A stretch of 64,000 bases of DNA from Ruminococcus sp. (GTDB taxonomy: Bacteria > Bacillota > Clostridia > Oscillospirales > Ruminococcaceae): NCBI GenBank assembly GCA_021199375.1, contig JAJQIB010000039.1, forward strand, positions 1-64,000, in the 5' to 3' direction. Positions within the stretch are counted from its first letter, which is position 1. Each line of letters starts with the position of its first letter. Position numbers and translations under genes: made by a program. The notes under the pieces are model-generated. The model was not told the DNA's origin and did not search any database. It was given only the letters and a program-made list of their open reading frames with translations. Positions 21,058 to 29,566 of this stretch are shown piece by piece.

Positions 21058-21693
21058 ATGGATAAACCACTAAGAATTGCTCTTACCAAGGGCAGACTTG
21101 AAAAAGACACTATTGGTCTTCTTGAAAAGATAGGATATGATTGCACGCAGGTTAGAGAGAAGGGCAGAAGGCTTATTCTTCCGATAGGCGGTGCAAATAT
21201 AGAGGTGGTGCTTGCTAAGGCAAACGATGTTATTACATATGTTGAGCATGGTGTGTGTGATATGGGTGTTGTTGGCAAGGATACAATAATGGAAATGCAA
21301 GGCAAGTTTTTTGAAATGGTAGATTTAGGCTTTGGAAAATGTAAATTTGCGCTTGCAACAAAAAAAGGTTCGAAATTTTACGGTGGATATAATGTTAAGA
21401 CGATTGCAACAAAATATCCAAATGTTACAAGAAATTATTTTGAAAGCAAGGGTATGGACGTTGAGATTGTAAAAATCGAGGGATCTGTTGAGCTAGCACC
21501 ACTACTTGAATTATCAGATGCTATTGTTGATATAGTCGAAACGGGTACAACACTTAAGGAAAACGGACTTGAGGTCATTGAGGATGTTTGTCCTATTTCC
21601 GCTCGACTTATAGTTAATATGGCGAGCATGAAAATGCGTCAGAGTGAAATTGAGGCATTTGTCAAGCTGATTGAAGAGAATATTGGAGGATAA
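21058..21693 (+). CDS. hisG: ATP phosphoribosyltransferase, short form
   Basis: The 211-aa catalytic subunit joins ATP and PRPP in the first step of histidine synthesis. The length marks the short form that lacks the C-terminal regulatory domain and needs HisZ, which is encoded 13 bp upstream. Typical segments are RIALTKGRLEKDT at the start, GVCDMGVVGKDT near residue 65, and the PRPP loop IVDIVETGTTLKENG near 157. AAGGAGGAG precedes the ATG. Confidence 0.97.
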   Translation: MDKPLRIALTKGRLEKDTIGLLEKIGYDCTQVREKGRRLILPIGGANIEVVLAKANDVITYVEHGVCDMGVVGKDTIMEMQGKFFEMVDLGFGKCKFALATKKGSKFYGGYNVKTIATKYPNVTRNYFESKGMDVEIVKIEGSVELAPLLELSDAIVDIVETGTTLKENGLEVIEDVCPISARLIVNMASMKMRQSEIEAFVKLIEENIGG

Positions 21694-21694
21694 T

Positions 21695-21934
21695 ATGCAA
21701 AGTGCGTTTTTAACAAAGGAAAAACAATCTTTTCTTCTTAAAAAGCATATTAAGGAAAGGCTGCCTGAATATGCTATTGAGATTATTATCGATATTGTTT
21801 TTGTTCTGCTGATTTTAAAGCTTTGCAATGGTGAAAATGTGGCTTTGGCAATAGCTTTGGCAGTAGTATGCGCTTTGGGGAAAATAACGGCGGATATTTT
21901 TGGATACAGAAAGAAACTAAAAAACAAGGAGTAA
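21695..21934 (+). CDS. Small membrane protein between hisG and hisD, unknown function
   Basis: This 79-aa protein begins one base after the hisG stop codon, with ATTGGAGGA at 21682-21690 serving as its ribosome site inside the end of hisG. It has a charged N-terminus (about 30 residues), a hydrophobic stretch at about residues 31-65 long enough for one or two membrane helices, and a basic tail (YRKKLKNKE). It ends 5 bp before the hisD start, and its last codons supply the hisD ribosome site. That makes it a genuine, translationally coupled operon member. I do not recognise the family and know no histidine-pathway role for it. Confidence 0.7.
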   Translation: MQSAFLTKEKQSFLLKKHIKERLPEYAIEIIIDIVFVLLILKLCNGENVALAIALAVVCALGKITADIFGYRKKLKNKE

Positions 21935-21939
21935 TAAAA

Positions 21940-23232
21940 ATGTCAGTTTTAAAAAAGATTTATGTAAACGGCTGTGATGAAGAAGAATTTTTCAAGCAAA
22001 TTGAGCGTCGCAGCGGCGAAACAGATAAAAAGGTTACAGCTGTAGTAAATGAAATTATTGAAAACGTAAAAGCAAACGGAGATGATGCTGTTAAGGCTTA
22101 TACCGAAAAGTTTGACGGCAAGCTGCCGCTTTATTATGAGGTGCCAAGAGATGTAATAAACGATGCACTTACTGAGGCGGATAGCTCTTTTACCGATGCT
22201 CTTTTAAACGCTATAGAAAACATCACAGACTTTCATACTAGGCAAAAGTCCCAAAGCTTTATTAATACAAAGGAAAACGGCGTTATTTTGGGTCAGCGTG
22301 TAAGGGGTCTTGAAAGAGTAGGTCTTTACGTTCCTGGCGGAACAGCGGCTTACCCATCAAGTGTACTTATGAACGCAATTCCAGCCAAAATTGCGGGGGT
22401 AAAGGAGATAATTATGGTTACTCCTCCTCTTAAAGATGGCACGCCTAATAAGGATATTCTTGTTGCAGCGGCACTTTGCGGCGTTGACAGAGTGTTCATG
22501 GCAGGAGGAGCGCAGGCGATAGCGGCACTTGCTTATGGCACAAAGGAAATTCCAAAGGTTGATAAGATAGTAGGTCCTGGAAATATTTTTGTTGCAACAG
22601 CCAAGAAGCTGCTTTACGGCACAGTTGATATTGATATGATAGCAGGACCAAGCGAGATTTTGGTGCTTGCCGATGAAACTGCTAATCCCAAGTATGTTGC
22701 CGCAGATCTTATGTCTCAAGCGGAGCATGACAGAATTGCGTCCGCTATACTTGTAACCACAAGCGAAAAGCTTGCAGATGAAACGATAAAAGAGCTTGAA
22801 TCACAAATGACAAGCCTTTCAAGAAAGGATATTATCTGCGAGTCGCTTGAGAATTTTGGTGCGGCTATCATTTGTAATACTAAGGATGAGGCTTGTGAAA
22901 TGGCGAATAGGCTTGCTCCCGAACACCTTGAGGTTTTGTTTGAAAACCCAATGGAATATGTTGGCAAACTAAACAATGCTGGTTCGATTTTCCTAGGTCA
23001 GTATGCGCCTGAACCGCTTGGTGATTATTACGCAGGTCCGAATCACGTCCTTCCCACAAGCGGTACAGCAAGATTTTTCTCGCCTCTTTCAGTAAACAGC
23101 TTTGAAAAGCGTTCGAGCTTTATCTACTACACCGAACAGGCACTTTGTGAAGCAAAGGACGATATTGTTCTTATTGCTGAAAAAGAGGGACTTACAGCTC
23201 ACGCAAATGCGATTAAGGTGAGATTTGATTAA
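21940..23232 (+). CDS. hisD: Histidinol dehydrogenase
   Basis: The 430-aa zinc enzyme carries out the last two oxidations of histidine synthesis, histidinol to histidine, with NAD. The signature spanning IAGPSEILVLAD and the ADLMSQAEHD zinc region is near residues 228-258, and the C-terminal GPNHVLPT segment is present. I chose the ATG at 21940 (MSVLKKIYVNG) after AAGGAG at 21926-21931; a longer reading overlaps the small membrane gene. Confidence 0.97.
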   Translation: MSVLKKIYVNGCDEEEFFKQIERRSGETDKKVTAVVNEIIENVKANGDDAVKAYTEKFDGKLPLYYEVPRDVINDALTEADSSFTDALLNAIENITDFHTRQKSQSFINTKENGVILGQRVRGLERVGLYVPGGTAAYPSSVLMNAIPAKIAGVKEIIMVTPPLKDGTPNKDILVAAALCGVDRVFMAGGAQAIAALAYGTKEIPKVDKIVGPGNIFVATAKKLLYGTVDIDMIAGPSEILVLADETANPKYVAADLMSQAEHDRIASAILVTTSEKLADETIKELESQMTSLSRKDIICESLENFGAAIICNTKDEACEMANRLAPEHLEVLFENPMEYVGKLNNAGSIFLGQYAPEPLGDYYAGPNHVLPTSGTARFFSPLSVNSFEKRSSFIYYTEQALCEAKDDIVLIAEKEGLTAHANAIKVRFD

Positions 23233-23287
23233 GTGGGATAGTTATCGCTAGACACCCGATAAGAAAGCTCAAAGAATAGGACAAAAA

Positions 23288-24823
23288 ATGATAAAATCGA
23301 TATTGGACTTATGCAAAAGTCTTAATAATCCCAATGTCTCATATGTTTCGCAAAATAACAGCCTGATTTACACAGACGATGACTATAAAATAACTGTTGA
23401 TTCAAACGCAGTTATGACTTTTCACCATAACGGTTATGAGTATATATACACAGCAAAAAGCCTGGATGTTTGCCAAAATATAATCATCTGGCTAGTTAAA
23501 GGTGAAATTACTGCAGATTTTACTAACAAAGGATGTTTAAAGCTAGTAAATCTTGAAAGGATGACTAAAAAATATGCCGATAAGTCTGTTGGTATTGTAG
23601 GTAAAATTATCGGCACGCTGATAAGTGGTGTTATGCTTACATATTCACTTGTTGTTTCTTATTTAGCTATTACGTTTATATTTTATTATGATCTTGGTAA
23701 GCCTGATGATATTTATTCAATGGTAGTGCTGTGTGCAATGATTATCTGTGGCTTAGGTATTCTAAAATATATTTATTCAAAAAAACGTGTTAAAGCAGGT
23801 TGGATTTTTCTGCGTGTATTTGGATTCTTGCTTACGACATTTTTTATAGTTCTTTCAGTAGGTATTTTGCTCACATTTGATGAAGAACCCAAGATTTCTC
23901 TTTTTGGTGCGTTTACACTTTGCGGATGCTTTGCACTGTTTGTGTTTATAGGAATTTATCTTATCATACTTTCGATTAATCCTTCATTTTTAAAAGAAAA
24001 GGATCGCTACGTATCACGACTTATTAAATATCCGCCTATAGAAACCGCAAAGGCTTTGTGTGAAAAAATCAATGCTCGCAATCCAAATCATATGTACTCA
24101 CTGAGGATTGAAAAAACAGATGATTTCCTTTCGATTTTTGAAAGCAAGGCAGGCGGATTGTTCTATTGGGATAGCACCATGAATTCACTTCATGTTGATG
24201 AGGGTATGTTTGCCGTACCATTTTTGCAACTTGATTTAAGAAGCTTTAAAACGGACACTCTTCCACAAAAGGGAATTTTGCAATTTTATTTGTTGACAAC
24301 TCAAGAGGATTTTCTTGAATGTAGAATTGAAAGATGTATTGTTGTTTATCACGAAAATGTGGACTATTCAATTACAAGGCAGCAGGCGGCTGAATTTTTC
24401 GCAAATAGTAGCTGTATTGATGAATACGGTATAAGAGCTGAAAATGTAAGCCTTGCATATCTTCCAGGTGATGAGGAAGCAGATGCAAAGCTTCATGAGT
24501 CAGCAGAGGAAATGGGCGTTTTTCTTGATGAGGATATTAGTTATTCATCACTTTATATTTATGCTTATGGGCAATCCCGAGCATTATACTTTATGAGGGA
24601 AAGATCGCTTGATAACGAGGAAAATAGCCAAAATGTATATGAGCTTTTAAATATAAGAGGTAGTATTCTTTCGGAGAACCTATACTTTTACGATGCTAAA
24701 AATACAAAATATTATATTTCAAGCGAATATGACGATTACGTTTTGCATGTTAAAATTGCCGAAGAGAATTTAAAAAATTTAAAGCTAGATAAGGCTTTCA
24801 CAGATTGGAGAATGATAGTATGA
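23288..24823 (+). CDS. Four-helix membrane protein with YwqG/DUF1963-like C-terminal domain
   Basis: This 511-aa protein has about 100 soluble N-terminal residues, then four hydrophobic segments between about residues 105 and 235. The long soluble C-terminus includes FLQLDLRSF and LPQKGILQFYL near residues 320-340. Those strands look like the YwqG (DUF1963) family, whose function is unknown. The match is by eye and should be tested by profile search. Its stop codon overlaps the hisB start as ATGA (24820-24823), so it is translationally coupled to hisB and truly part of the operon. The start has only a weak ribosome site (AATAGGAC). Nothing in it suggests a histidine-pathway enzyme. Confidence 0.75.
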   Translation: MIKSILDLCKSLNNPNVSYVSQNNSLIYTDDDYKITVDSNAVMTFHHNGYEYIYTAKSLDVCQNIIIWLVKGEITADFTNKGCLKLVNLERMTKKYADKSVGIVGKIIGTLISGVMLTYSLVVSYLAITFIFYYDLGKPDDIYSMVVLCAMIICGLGILKYIYSKKRVKAGWIFLRVFGFLLTTFFIVLSVGILLTFDEEPKISLFGAFTLCGCFALFVFIGIYLIILSINPSFLKEKDRYVSRLIKYPPIETAKALCEKINARNPNHMYSLRIEKTDDFLSIFESKAGGLFYWDSTMNSLHVDEGMFAVPFLQLDLRSFKTDTLPQKGILQFYLLTTQEDFLECRIERCIVVYHENVDYSITRQQAAEFFANSSCIDEYGIRAENVSLAYLPGDEEADAKLHESAEEMGVFLDEDISYSSLYIYAYGQSRALYFMRERSLDNEENSQNVYELLNIRGSILSENLYFYDAKNTKYYISSEYDDYVLHVKIAEENLKNLKLDKAFTDWRMIV

Positions 24824-25398
24824 GAACAGCTGAAATTAAGCGTAAAACAAAGGAAACCGATATAGAGGTTTTTGTCAAGCTTGAGGGCAACGGTAAGGTC
24901 AATGTCAATACCGGTATCGGCTTTTTCGACCATATGCTTACCGCCTTCGGCGTTCATAGCGGAATTGATTTAGAGATTGAGTGTACAGGCGATTTGAACG
25001 TTGATGGTCATCACACTGTCGAGGATGTTGGTATTGCACTCGGTCAGGCTTTTTCACAGGCTTTAGGCAACAAGACGGGAATAGCACGCTACGGAAGTGC
25101 GTTTGTACCAATGGACGAGGCTCTTTGCTTTTGCGCACTTGATATAAGCGGCAGGGCTTTTCTAGCATATGATGCTAATCTGACAGATTTTCGCTGTGGA
25201 GATTTTGATTGCTGTCTTGCTGAGGAGTTTTTCAGAGCATTTGCATACAACGCTTTAATTACTCTTCATATTCGTGAGGAGTATGGCAAAAACGATCATC
25301 ACATAATAGAAGCTATGTTTAAGGCTGTTGCTCATGCACTAAAGGATGCCATGGCAGTTACCGGCGGTGAGGTTCTTTCCACAAAGGGAGTGTTATAA
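24820..25398 (+). CDS. hisB: Imidazoleglycerol-phosphate dehydratase
   Basis: The 192-aa manganese enzyme dehydrates imidazole glycerol phosphate. It is the monofunctional form without the histidinol-phosphatase domain. The metal-binding motifs GFFDHMLTAFGVH, DGHHTVEDVGIALG and KNDHHIIEAMFKA are all present. The ATG at 24820 has GGAG 9 bp upstream and overlaps the preceding stop by four bases. A TTG five codons upstream is less likely. Confidence 0.96.
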   Translation: MRTAEIKRKTKETDIEVFVKLEGNGKVNVNTGIGFFDHMLTAFGVHSGIDLEIECTGDLNVDGHHTVEDVGIALGQAFSQALGNKTGIARYGSAFVPMDEALCFCALDISGRAFLAYDANLTDFRCGDFDCCLAEEFFRAFAYNALITLHIREEYGKNDHHIIEAMFKAVAHALKDAMAVTGGEVLSTKGVL

Positions 25399-25399
25399 A

Positions 25400-26008
25400 A
25401 TGATAGCGATTATAGATTACGGTGCAGGAAATATATTTTCTGTAAAAAATGCACTTGACTATCTAAATGTTCAAAACAAGCTAACTAAAGAGACTAAAGA
25501 CATCGAGAATGCGGACGCAATTATTCTTCCGGGTGTTGGTGCCTTTCCGTGGGCAATGCAAAAGCTTAATGAAAGCGGACTTGTAGATACGATAAAGGAG
25601 CAAGCTAAGCAAAAGCCTTTTCTTGGAATTTGTCTTGGCATGCAGCTTCTGTTTGAAAAAAGCTATGAATTTTCCGAGTGTGAAGGCTTAGGTCTTATCC
25701 CCGGCTATGTGGATAAAATTAATGAGCCAAATTTGGTTATACCACATATGGGCTGGAATAAGCTTGAATATAATCACGATTGCCCGTTGTTTAATGGACT
25801 TGGCGATAACGAGTATGTGTACTTTGTTCATTCCTACAAAGCTTTTTGTGAGGATAATAATCTTTATGCATATGTTGATTATGGTTCTCCGGTTTCTGCA
25901 CTTGTGTCAGATGGTAAAACTATCTTTGGAAGTCAATTTCACCCTGAAAAAAGCGGAAAAACCGGGCTTAAAATACTTAAAAACTTTGTTGAACTTGCGG
26001 GGAGGTAG
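25400..26008 (+). CDS. hisH: Imidazole glycerol phosphate synthase, glutamine amidotransferase subunit
   Basis: The 202-aa class I glutamine amidotransferase supplies ammonia to HisF. The nucleophile is in FLGICLGMQLLFE near residue 80, and the His-Glu pair in QFHPEKSG near 180. I chose the ATG at 25400 (MIAIIDYGAGN) after AAAGGGAG; it starts 1 bp after the hisB stop. hisA, which normally lies between hisH and hisF, is absent: only 6 bp separate hisH from hisF. Confidence 0.96.
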   Translation: MIAIIDYGAGNIFSVKNALDYLNVQNKLTKETKDIENADAIILPGVGAFPWAMQKLNESGLVDTIKEQAKQKPFLGICLGMQLLFEKSYEFSECEGLGLIPGYVDKINEPNLVIPHMGWNKLEYNHDCPLFNGLGDNEYVYFVHSYKAFCEDNNLYAYVDYGSPVSALVSDGKTIFGSQFHPEKSGKTGLKILKNFVELAGR

Positions 26009-26014
26009 AAAACA

Positions 26015-26770
26015 GTGCTGGCAAAAAGAATTATACCCTGCCTTGATGTACGTGACGGCAAGGTTGTTAAGGGAGTAAATTTTGAGGGAATAAAAGAGGT
26101 CGGAGATCCTGTTGAATGTGCTTACGAATATAATTTACAGGGTGCAGACGAAATTGTTTTCTACGACATCACTGCGTCTCATGAGGGCAGGGGAGTTATG
26201 CTAGATGTTGTTCGTGAAACAGCGAAAAAGGTATTTGTGCCTCTTACTGTTGGTGGCGGAATAAAAACCGTTGACGATATTCGCAATACTCTGCGTGCGG
26301 GAGCAGACAAGGTTTCTGTAAATTCTCAGGCAGTGCAAAATCCTCAGCTAATTAAAGATGGAGCTGACATCTTCGGCTCACAATGTATATGTGTTGGAAT
26401 AGATGCAAAGAAGGTTGCTGACGAAAAGTGGACTGTGTACATTAACGGCGGCAGAATAGATATGAAGTTAGATCTTATCGAGTGGGTAAAGCAGATTGAA
26501 CAGCTAGGCGCTGGAGAGATTTGTCTAAACTCAATTGATACGGATGGTGTACGTGGCGGCTTTGACCTTCCTATGCTTAAAGCTGTGGTGGATGCAGTAA
26601 AAATCCCTGTTATAGCAAGCGGTGGAGCAGGTAAGCTTGGCGACTTTGCCGAAGCCTTTCTTAAAACAGATTGTTCTGCGGCATTAGCAGCAAGCCTTTT
26701 CCATTTCAGAGAGCTTAGCATTGACGAGGTCAAAAATGATTGCCGCAGCAAGGGCATTATTGTGAGGTAG
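26015..26770 (+). CDS. hisF: Imidazole glycerol phosphate synthase, cyclase subunit
   Basis: The 251-aa TIM-barrel cyclase closes the imidazole ring with ammonia from HisH. It starts with GTG at 26015, 10 bp after GGGGAGG. It is HisF rather than its paralogue HisA because of the N-terminal [19 protein letters not shown] and the [14 protein letters not shown] phosphate-site region near residue 177. The catalytic Asp of CLDV and the Asp residues in SIDTDG are kept. Confidence 0.95.
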   Translation: MLAKRIIPCLDVRDGKVVKGVNFEGIKEVGDPVECAYEYNLQGADEIVFYDITASHEGRGVMLDVVRETAKKVFVPLTVGGGIKTVDDIRNTLRAGADKVSVNSQAVQNPQLIKDGADIFGSQCICVGIDAKKVADEKWTVYINGGRIDMKLDLIEWVKQIEQLGAGEICLNSIDTDGVRGGFDLPMLKAVVDAVKIPVIASGGAGKLGDFAEAFLKTDCSAALAASLFHFRELSIDEVKNDCRSKGIIVR

Positions 26771-26786
26771 TGGAAAACCTATATTT

Positions 26787-26858
26787 ATGGGATTTTGCTG
26801 CTGGGTGGCGATTGCTGTAGTAAGTCTTGCAATGCAAAAGGTTATCGGTGTGTGGTAA
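26787..26858 (+). CDS. Putative 23-residue hydrophobic micropeptide in the hisF-hisI gap
   Basis: An ATG-to-TAA frame encodes a hydrophobic peptide beginning MGFCCWVAIAVVSLA and ending VIGVW, long enough for one membrane span. It is the only frame of note in the 104-bp gap. A possible ribosome site (GGAAAAC) lies about 9 bp upstream. It could be a chance frame in decayed sequence; I make no functional claim. Confidence 0.2.
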   Translation: MGFCCWVAIAVVSLAMQKVIGVW

Positions 26859-26874
26859 AGGTTAGGAGGAAATA

Positions 26875-27219
26875 ATGATAAAAATTGATATTAACGATTT
26901 AGACAAGTACTTTCAAAAGTCAGAGCTTACGCCGGCAATTGCGTTTGATGTTGACACTAAGACAGTTCTAATGCTTGCCTATATGAATAAGGAAAGCCTA
27001 AAAAAGACGCTTGAAACGGGCTATACCTGGTATTGGAGCCGCTCAAGGCAGGAGCTTTGGAACAAGGGCGCAACTAGCGGTCATCTGCAAAAGGTGGTTT
27101 CAATTTATGCCGACTGCGATAACGACACTTTTCTTTTAAACGTAAAGCAGACAGGTGCCGCATGCCATACAGGCTCATACAGTTGTTTTTTTAATGAAAT
27201 TTATAATGAGGAGAATTAA
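26875..27219 (+). CDS. hisI: Phosphoribosyl-AMP cyclohydrolase
   Basis: The 114-aa zinc enzyme opens the adenine ring of PR-AMP in step 3 of histidine synthesis. [30 protein letters not shown] and the zinc site [13 protein letters not shown] with CHTGSYSCF are intact. It is the stand-alone form, with hisE as a separate gene 2 bp downstream. TTAGGAGG precedes the ATG. Confidence 0.96.
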   Translation: MIKIDINDLDKYFQKSELTPAIAFDVDTKTVLMLAYMNKESLKKTLETGYTWYWSRSRQELWNKGATSGHLQKVVSIYADCDNDTFLLNVKQTGAACHTGSYSCFFNEIYNEEN

Positions 27220-27221
27220 CA

Positions 27222-27560
27222 ATGACAGTATACGAGGAAATTTTTGAGGTTTTAAAGCTTCGCAAAAAAGCATATGACGAGGGTAATGCGCCAGAAAAAT
27301 CCTATACCTGCTATCTTTATGAAAAGGGTGTAGATAAAATTTGTAAAAAGGTTGGCGAGGAGGCTGCTGAAACTATTATTGCTGCAAAAAATGGTGATAA
27401 TGAAGAGCTAAAAAATGAAATAAACGACCTGCTGTACCATGTGATGGTTCTTGCCGTAAATCAAGGACTTGAATGGTCTGACGTTGAAAAGGTGCTTGAT
27501 GAGCGTAATGAAAAGATTGGAAATTTAAAGAGCTTTCATCAGGTCGATAAGAACAGCTAA
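27222..27560 (+). CDS. hisE: Phosphoribosyl-ATP pyrophosphatase
   Basis: The 112-aa MazG-like all-alpha enzyme removes pyrophosphate from PR-ATP, step 2 of the pathway. The EExxE-type motif is in KICKKVGEEAAETIIAAKN and the second acidic motif in NEINDLLYHVMVL. A GAGGAG sequence in the end of hisI is its ribosome site. It is the last gene of the visible operon. I see no convincing terminator in the 172-bp gap after it, which carries two similar AATACCAT segments of unknown meaning. Confidence 0.95.
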   Translation: MTVYEEIFEVLKLRKKAYDEGNAPEKSYTCYLYEKGVDKICKKVGEEAAETIIAAKNGDNEELKNEINDLLYHVMVLAVNQGLEWSDVEKVLDERNEKIGNLKSFHQVDKNS

Positions 27561-27732
27561 TGAAAGTAGAAGACTTTTCTTGAAAAAATCAATTCAATAA
27601 TACCATGTGAGATTTTGCTTGTGCGGTAATACCATATCAAATTTTCATAATTTCAATCACGAAAAATATCCTTCTTGAATAGAATGTACTAATGGCAATT
27701 AAGTCATGCTACTTATACAAGGAGGATTTTTT

Positions 27733-28506
27733 ATGAGTGATTTAAATGTAAACAGACCCTTTAAAGAGGCAGTTTGTGTGGATGTTATGCGTGTTTTCGA
27801 CTCCTGCTCATCTCAGGAATGCTTGGAAGATCTTGAATTTGCTTTTGAGTGTACCGAGCAGGAGGTAATTGACCGCTCCGACTACATCAAAGCAAAATGT
27901 ATTGATGTAGTTAGTGTAGCCTTTGCGGTAGATCCCGTACCGTTTAATAAGGGCTTTTACACAGTGGATGTAACATATAACTTTAAAGCAGAGATTGAAG
28001 CACATAGCAGCGAGCGCAAGGCTCCTGCAATAGTTTTTGGTAAGTCTAGCTTTTCAAAAAAGGTAATACTGTTCGGTTCAGACGGAAATACACAGCGTTT
28101 TGTATCTGATGGAAAGCCAAGCTGCCGCTATGTCTCGCAAACAAGTGGCTGTACCTGCTGCTGCGATAACGCAACCCTGCCAACTGCTGCAGTAAATGTA
28201 GCACCGCCAATGTGTTTAGATGCAAAGCTTGTTAGCTTGCCATGTGATGGTAAAGCTGTGCTTATCACCATTGGAATCTTTGCAATTATTCAGCTTGAGC
28301 GTCCTGTGCCGATCATGATTCCTTCCTTTGACTATTGCATGCCCAGCAAGGAGTGTTCATCAAACACCGACAGCCCTTGCGAGTTATTTGATAAAATAGC
28401 TTTCCCAACATCCGAATTCTTTCCGAAGGGATTAGATGAAGATCACGGATGCAAATGTTTAGACGAGGAGTCAAACGAAGCTGAACAGACAGACGAGACT
28501 GCTTAA
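27733..28506 (+). CDS. Cys-rich conserved protein of unknown function
   Basis: The 257-aa protein carries about 18 cysteines, including FDSCSSQEC near the N-terminus and CTCCC near residue 140. The long beta-rich middle includes FNKGFYTVDVTYNF and FSKKVILFGSDG. The C-terminal 25 residues are acidic and polar. There is no signal peptide. AGGAGG lies 8 bp before the ATG at 27733. From memory, similar Cys-rich proteins occur across Clostridia as uncharacterised families, and some spore-coat proteins share this flavour, but I cannot assign a role. It stands alone between the his operon and mrp. Confidence 0.75.
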   Translation: MSDLNVNRPFKEAVCVDVMRVFDSCSSQECLEDLEFAFECTEQEVIDRSDYIKAKCIDVVSVAFAVDPVPFNKGFYTVDVTYNFKAEIEAHSSERKAPAIVFGKSSFSKKVILFGSDGNTQRFVSDGKPSCRYVSQTSGCTCCCDNATLPTAAVNVAPPMCLDAKLVSLPCDGKAVLITIGIFAIIQLERPVPIMIPSFDYCMPSKECSSNTDSPCELFDKIAFPTSEFFPKGLDEDHGCKCLDEESNEAEQTDETA

Positions 28507-28541
28507 TAGCTTTTGAAATGGTATAGCTATATGTGATTTAT

Positions 28542-28576
28542 ACAAGGCGGCTTAGAGAAAATCAGAGCTGCCTTGT
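28542..28576 (+). terminator. Hairpin after the Cys-rich gene
   Basis: An 11-bp stem with one G-U pair (28542-28552 with 28566-28576) lies 36 bp after the stop codon. The downstream sequence is not clearly T-rich, so termination would be inefficient. Confidence 0.45.
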
Positions 28577-28631
28577 TATGCTTTGAGATGAAAAAGATAT
28601 TGTATTAAGCAGCTTTTTTAAAAAATGAGTG

Positions 28632-28660
28632 TTGACTAATCAATACAAATGTGGTATAAT
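28632..28660 (+). promoter_or_regulatory. SigA-type promoter for mrp
   Basis: TTGACT at 28632-28637 and TATAAT at 28655-28660 with a 17-bp spacer. Transcription should start near 28667, which rules out the upstream ATG at 28665 and supports the mrp start at 28692. Confidence 0.85.
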
Positions 28661-28691
28661 ATAAATGAATAAAATGAAAGGAATGAGTCAA

Positions 28692-29516
28692 ATGTCTGAA
28701 GAATGTACACATGACTGTTCAAATTGTAGTCAAAACTGCGGTGAATCTCACGCTAACGAAATCGAGATGCTTAAACCCCACGAGTTATCCCACATAAGAA
28801 GAGTAATTGCAGTAGTTAGTGGTAAAGGCGGTGTTGGTAAATCGTTAGTAACCTCACTCATGGCAATAAATGCAACTCGAAGAGGACATAAAGCAGCTAT
28901 ATTAGATGCTGATATCACAGGTCCCTCTATACCAAAAATGTTTGGTATAAACGAGCTTGCATCAGCTACCGAAACAGCACTGTTTCCTTGTCAAAGCAAG
29001 AATGGTGTATCAGTAATGTCGCTTAATCTTTTAGTTGAAAATCAAACAGATCCTGTAATTTGGCGCGGTCCTGTTATTGCAGGAGCGGTATCTCAATTCT
29101 GGACAGATGTAATTTGGGGAGATGTAGACTATATGTTTGTTGATATGCCTCCCGGAACCGGTGATGTACCGCTTACTGTTTTCCAGCAGCTTCCTATTGA
29201 AGGAATTATCATCGTCACCTCACCGCAAGATCTTGTATCCATGATTGTGGCTAAAGCTGTAAATATGGCAAAGCTTATGAGAATTCCGATTTTAGGAATT
29301 GTTGAAAATATGAGCTATATAAAATGTCCTGATTGCGGAAAGCAAATAAACATTTTTGGTGAAAGTCATATTGAAGAAATAGCAGCCGATAATGGCATTG
29401 AGGTACTCGGAAAAATCCCGATAATGCCTGAAATTTCTGCGCTTTGCGATGAAGGTAGAATTGAAGACGTTGCACAAGAGTGTATACCGCCTGCAAATTC
29501 GATATTTGAGGAATAA
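28692..29516 (+). CDS. mrp: Mrp/NBP35-family Fe-S cluster carrier ATPase
   Basis: The 274-aa deviant-Walker ATPase probably carries Fe-S clusters to apoproteins. An N-terminal Cys cluster (ECTHDCSNCSQNCG) resembles the NBP35 type. The P-loop is SGKGGVGKS near residue 44, followed by the DMPPGTGD motif. The bridging-cluster CxxC is in IKCPDCG near 213. The start at 28692 has GAAAGGA 8 bp upstream and lies 32 bp after the -10 box. A terminator shared with the convergent spoVA genes follows. Confidence 0.93.
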   Translation: MSEECTHDCSNCSQNCGESHANEIEMLKPHELSHIRRVIAVVSGKGGVGKSLVTSLMAINATRRGHKAAILDADITGPSIPKMFGINELASATETALFPCQSKNGVSVMSLNLLVENQTDPVIWRGPVIAGAVSQFWTDVIWGDVDYMFVDMPPGTGDVPLTVFQQLPIEGIIIVTSPQDLVSMIVAKAVNMAKLMRIPILGIVENMSYIKCPDCGKQINIFGESHIEEIAADNGIEVLGKIPIMPEISALCDEGRIEDVAQECIPPANSIFEE

Positions 29517-29521
29517 TAAAA

Positions 29522-29550
29522 GCAGGGGCTTGTTTGTAAGCCCCTGTCTT
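29522..29550. terminator. Bidirectional terminator between mrp and spoVAE
   Basis: CAGGGGCTT at 29523-29531 pairs with AAGCCCCTG at 29538-29546 around a 6-nt loop. Plus-strand reading gives a T-rich tail and minus-strand reading gives CTTTTATTATT, so it can serve both convergent transcripts. Confidence 0.85.
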
Positions 29551-29566
29551 GCATTATTTTGTTATT

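Noticed and set aside
28665..28691. Upstream start codon for mrp at 28665
   Set aside because: It lies 4 bp after the -10 box, at or before the predicted transcription start, and has no ribosome site.
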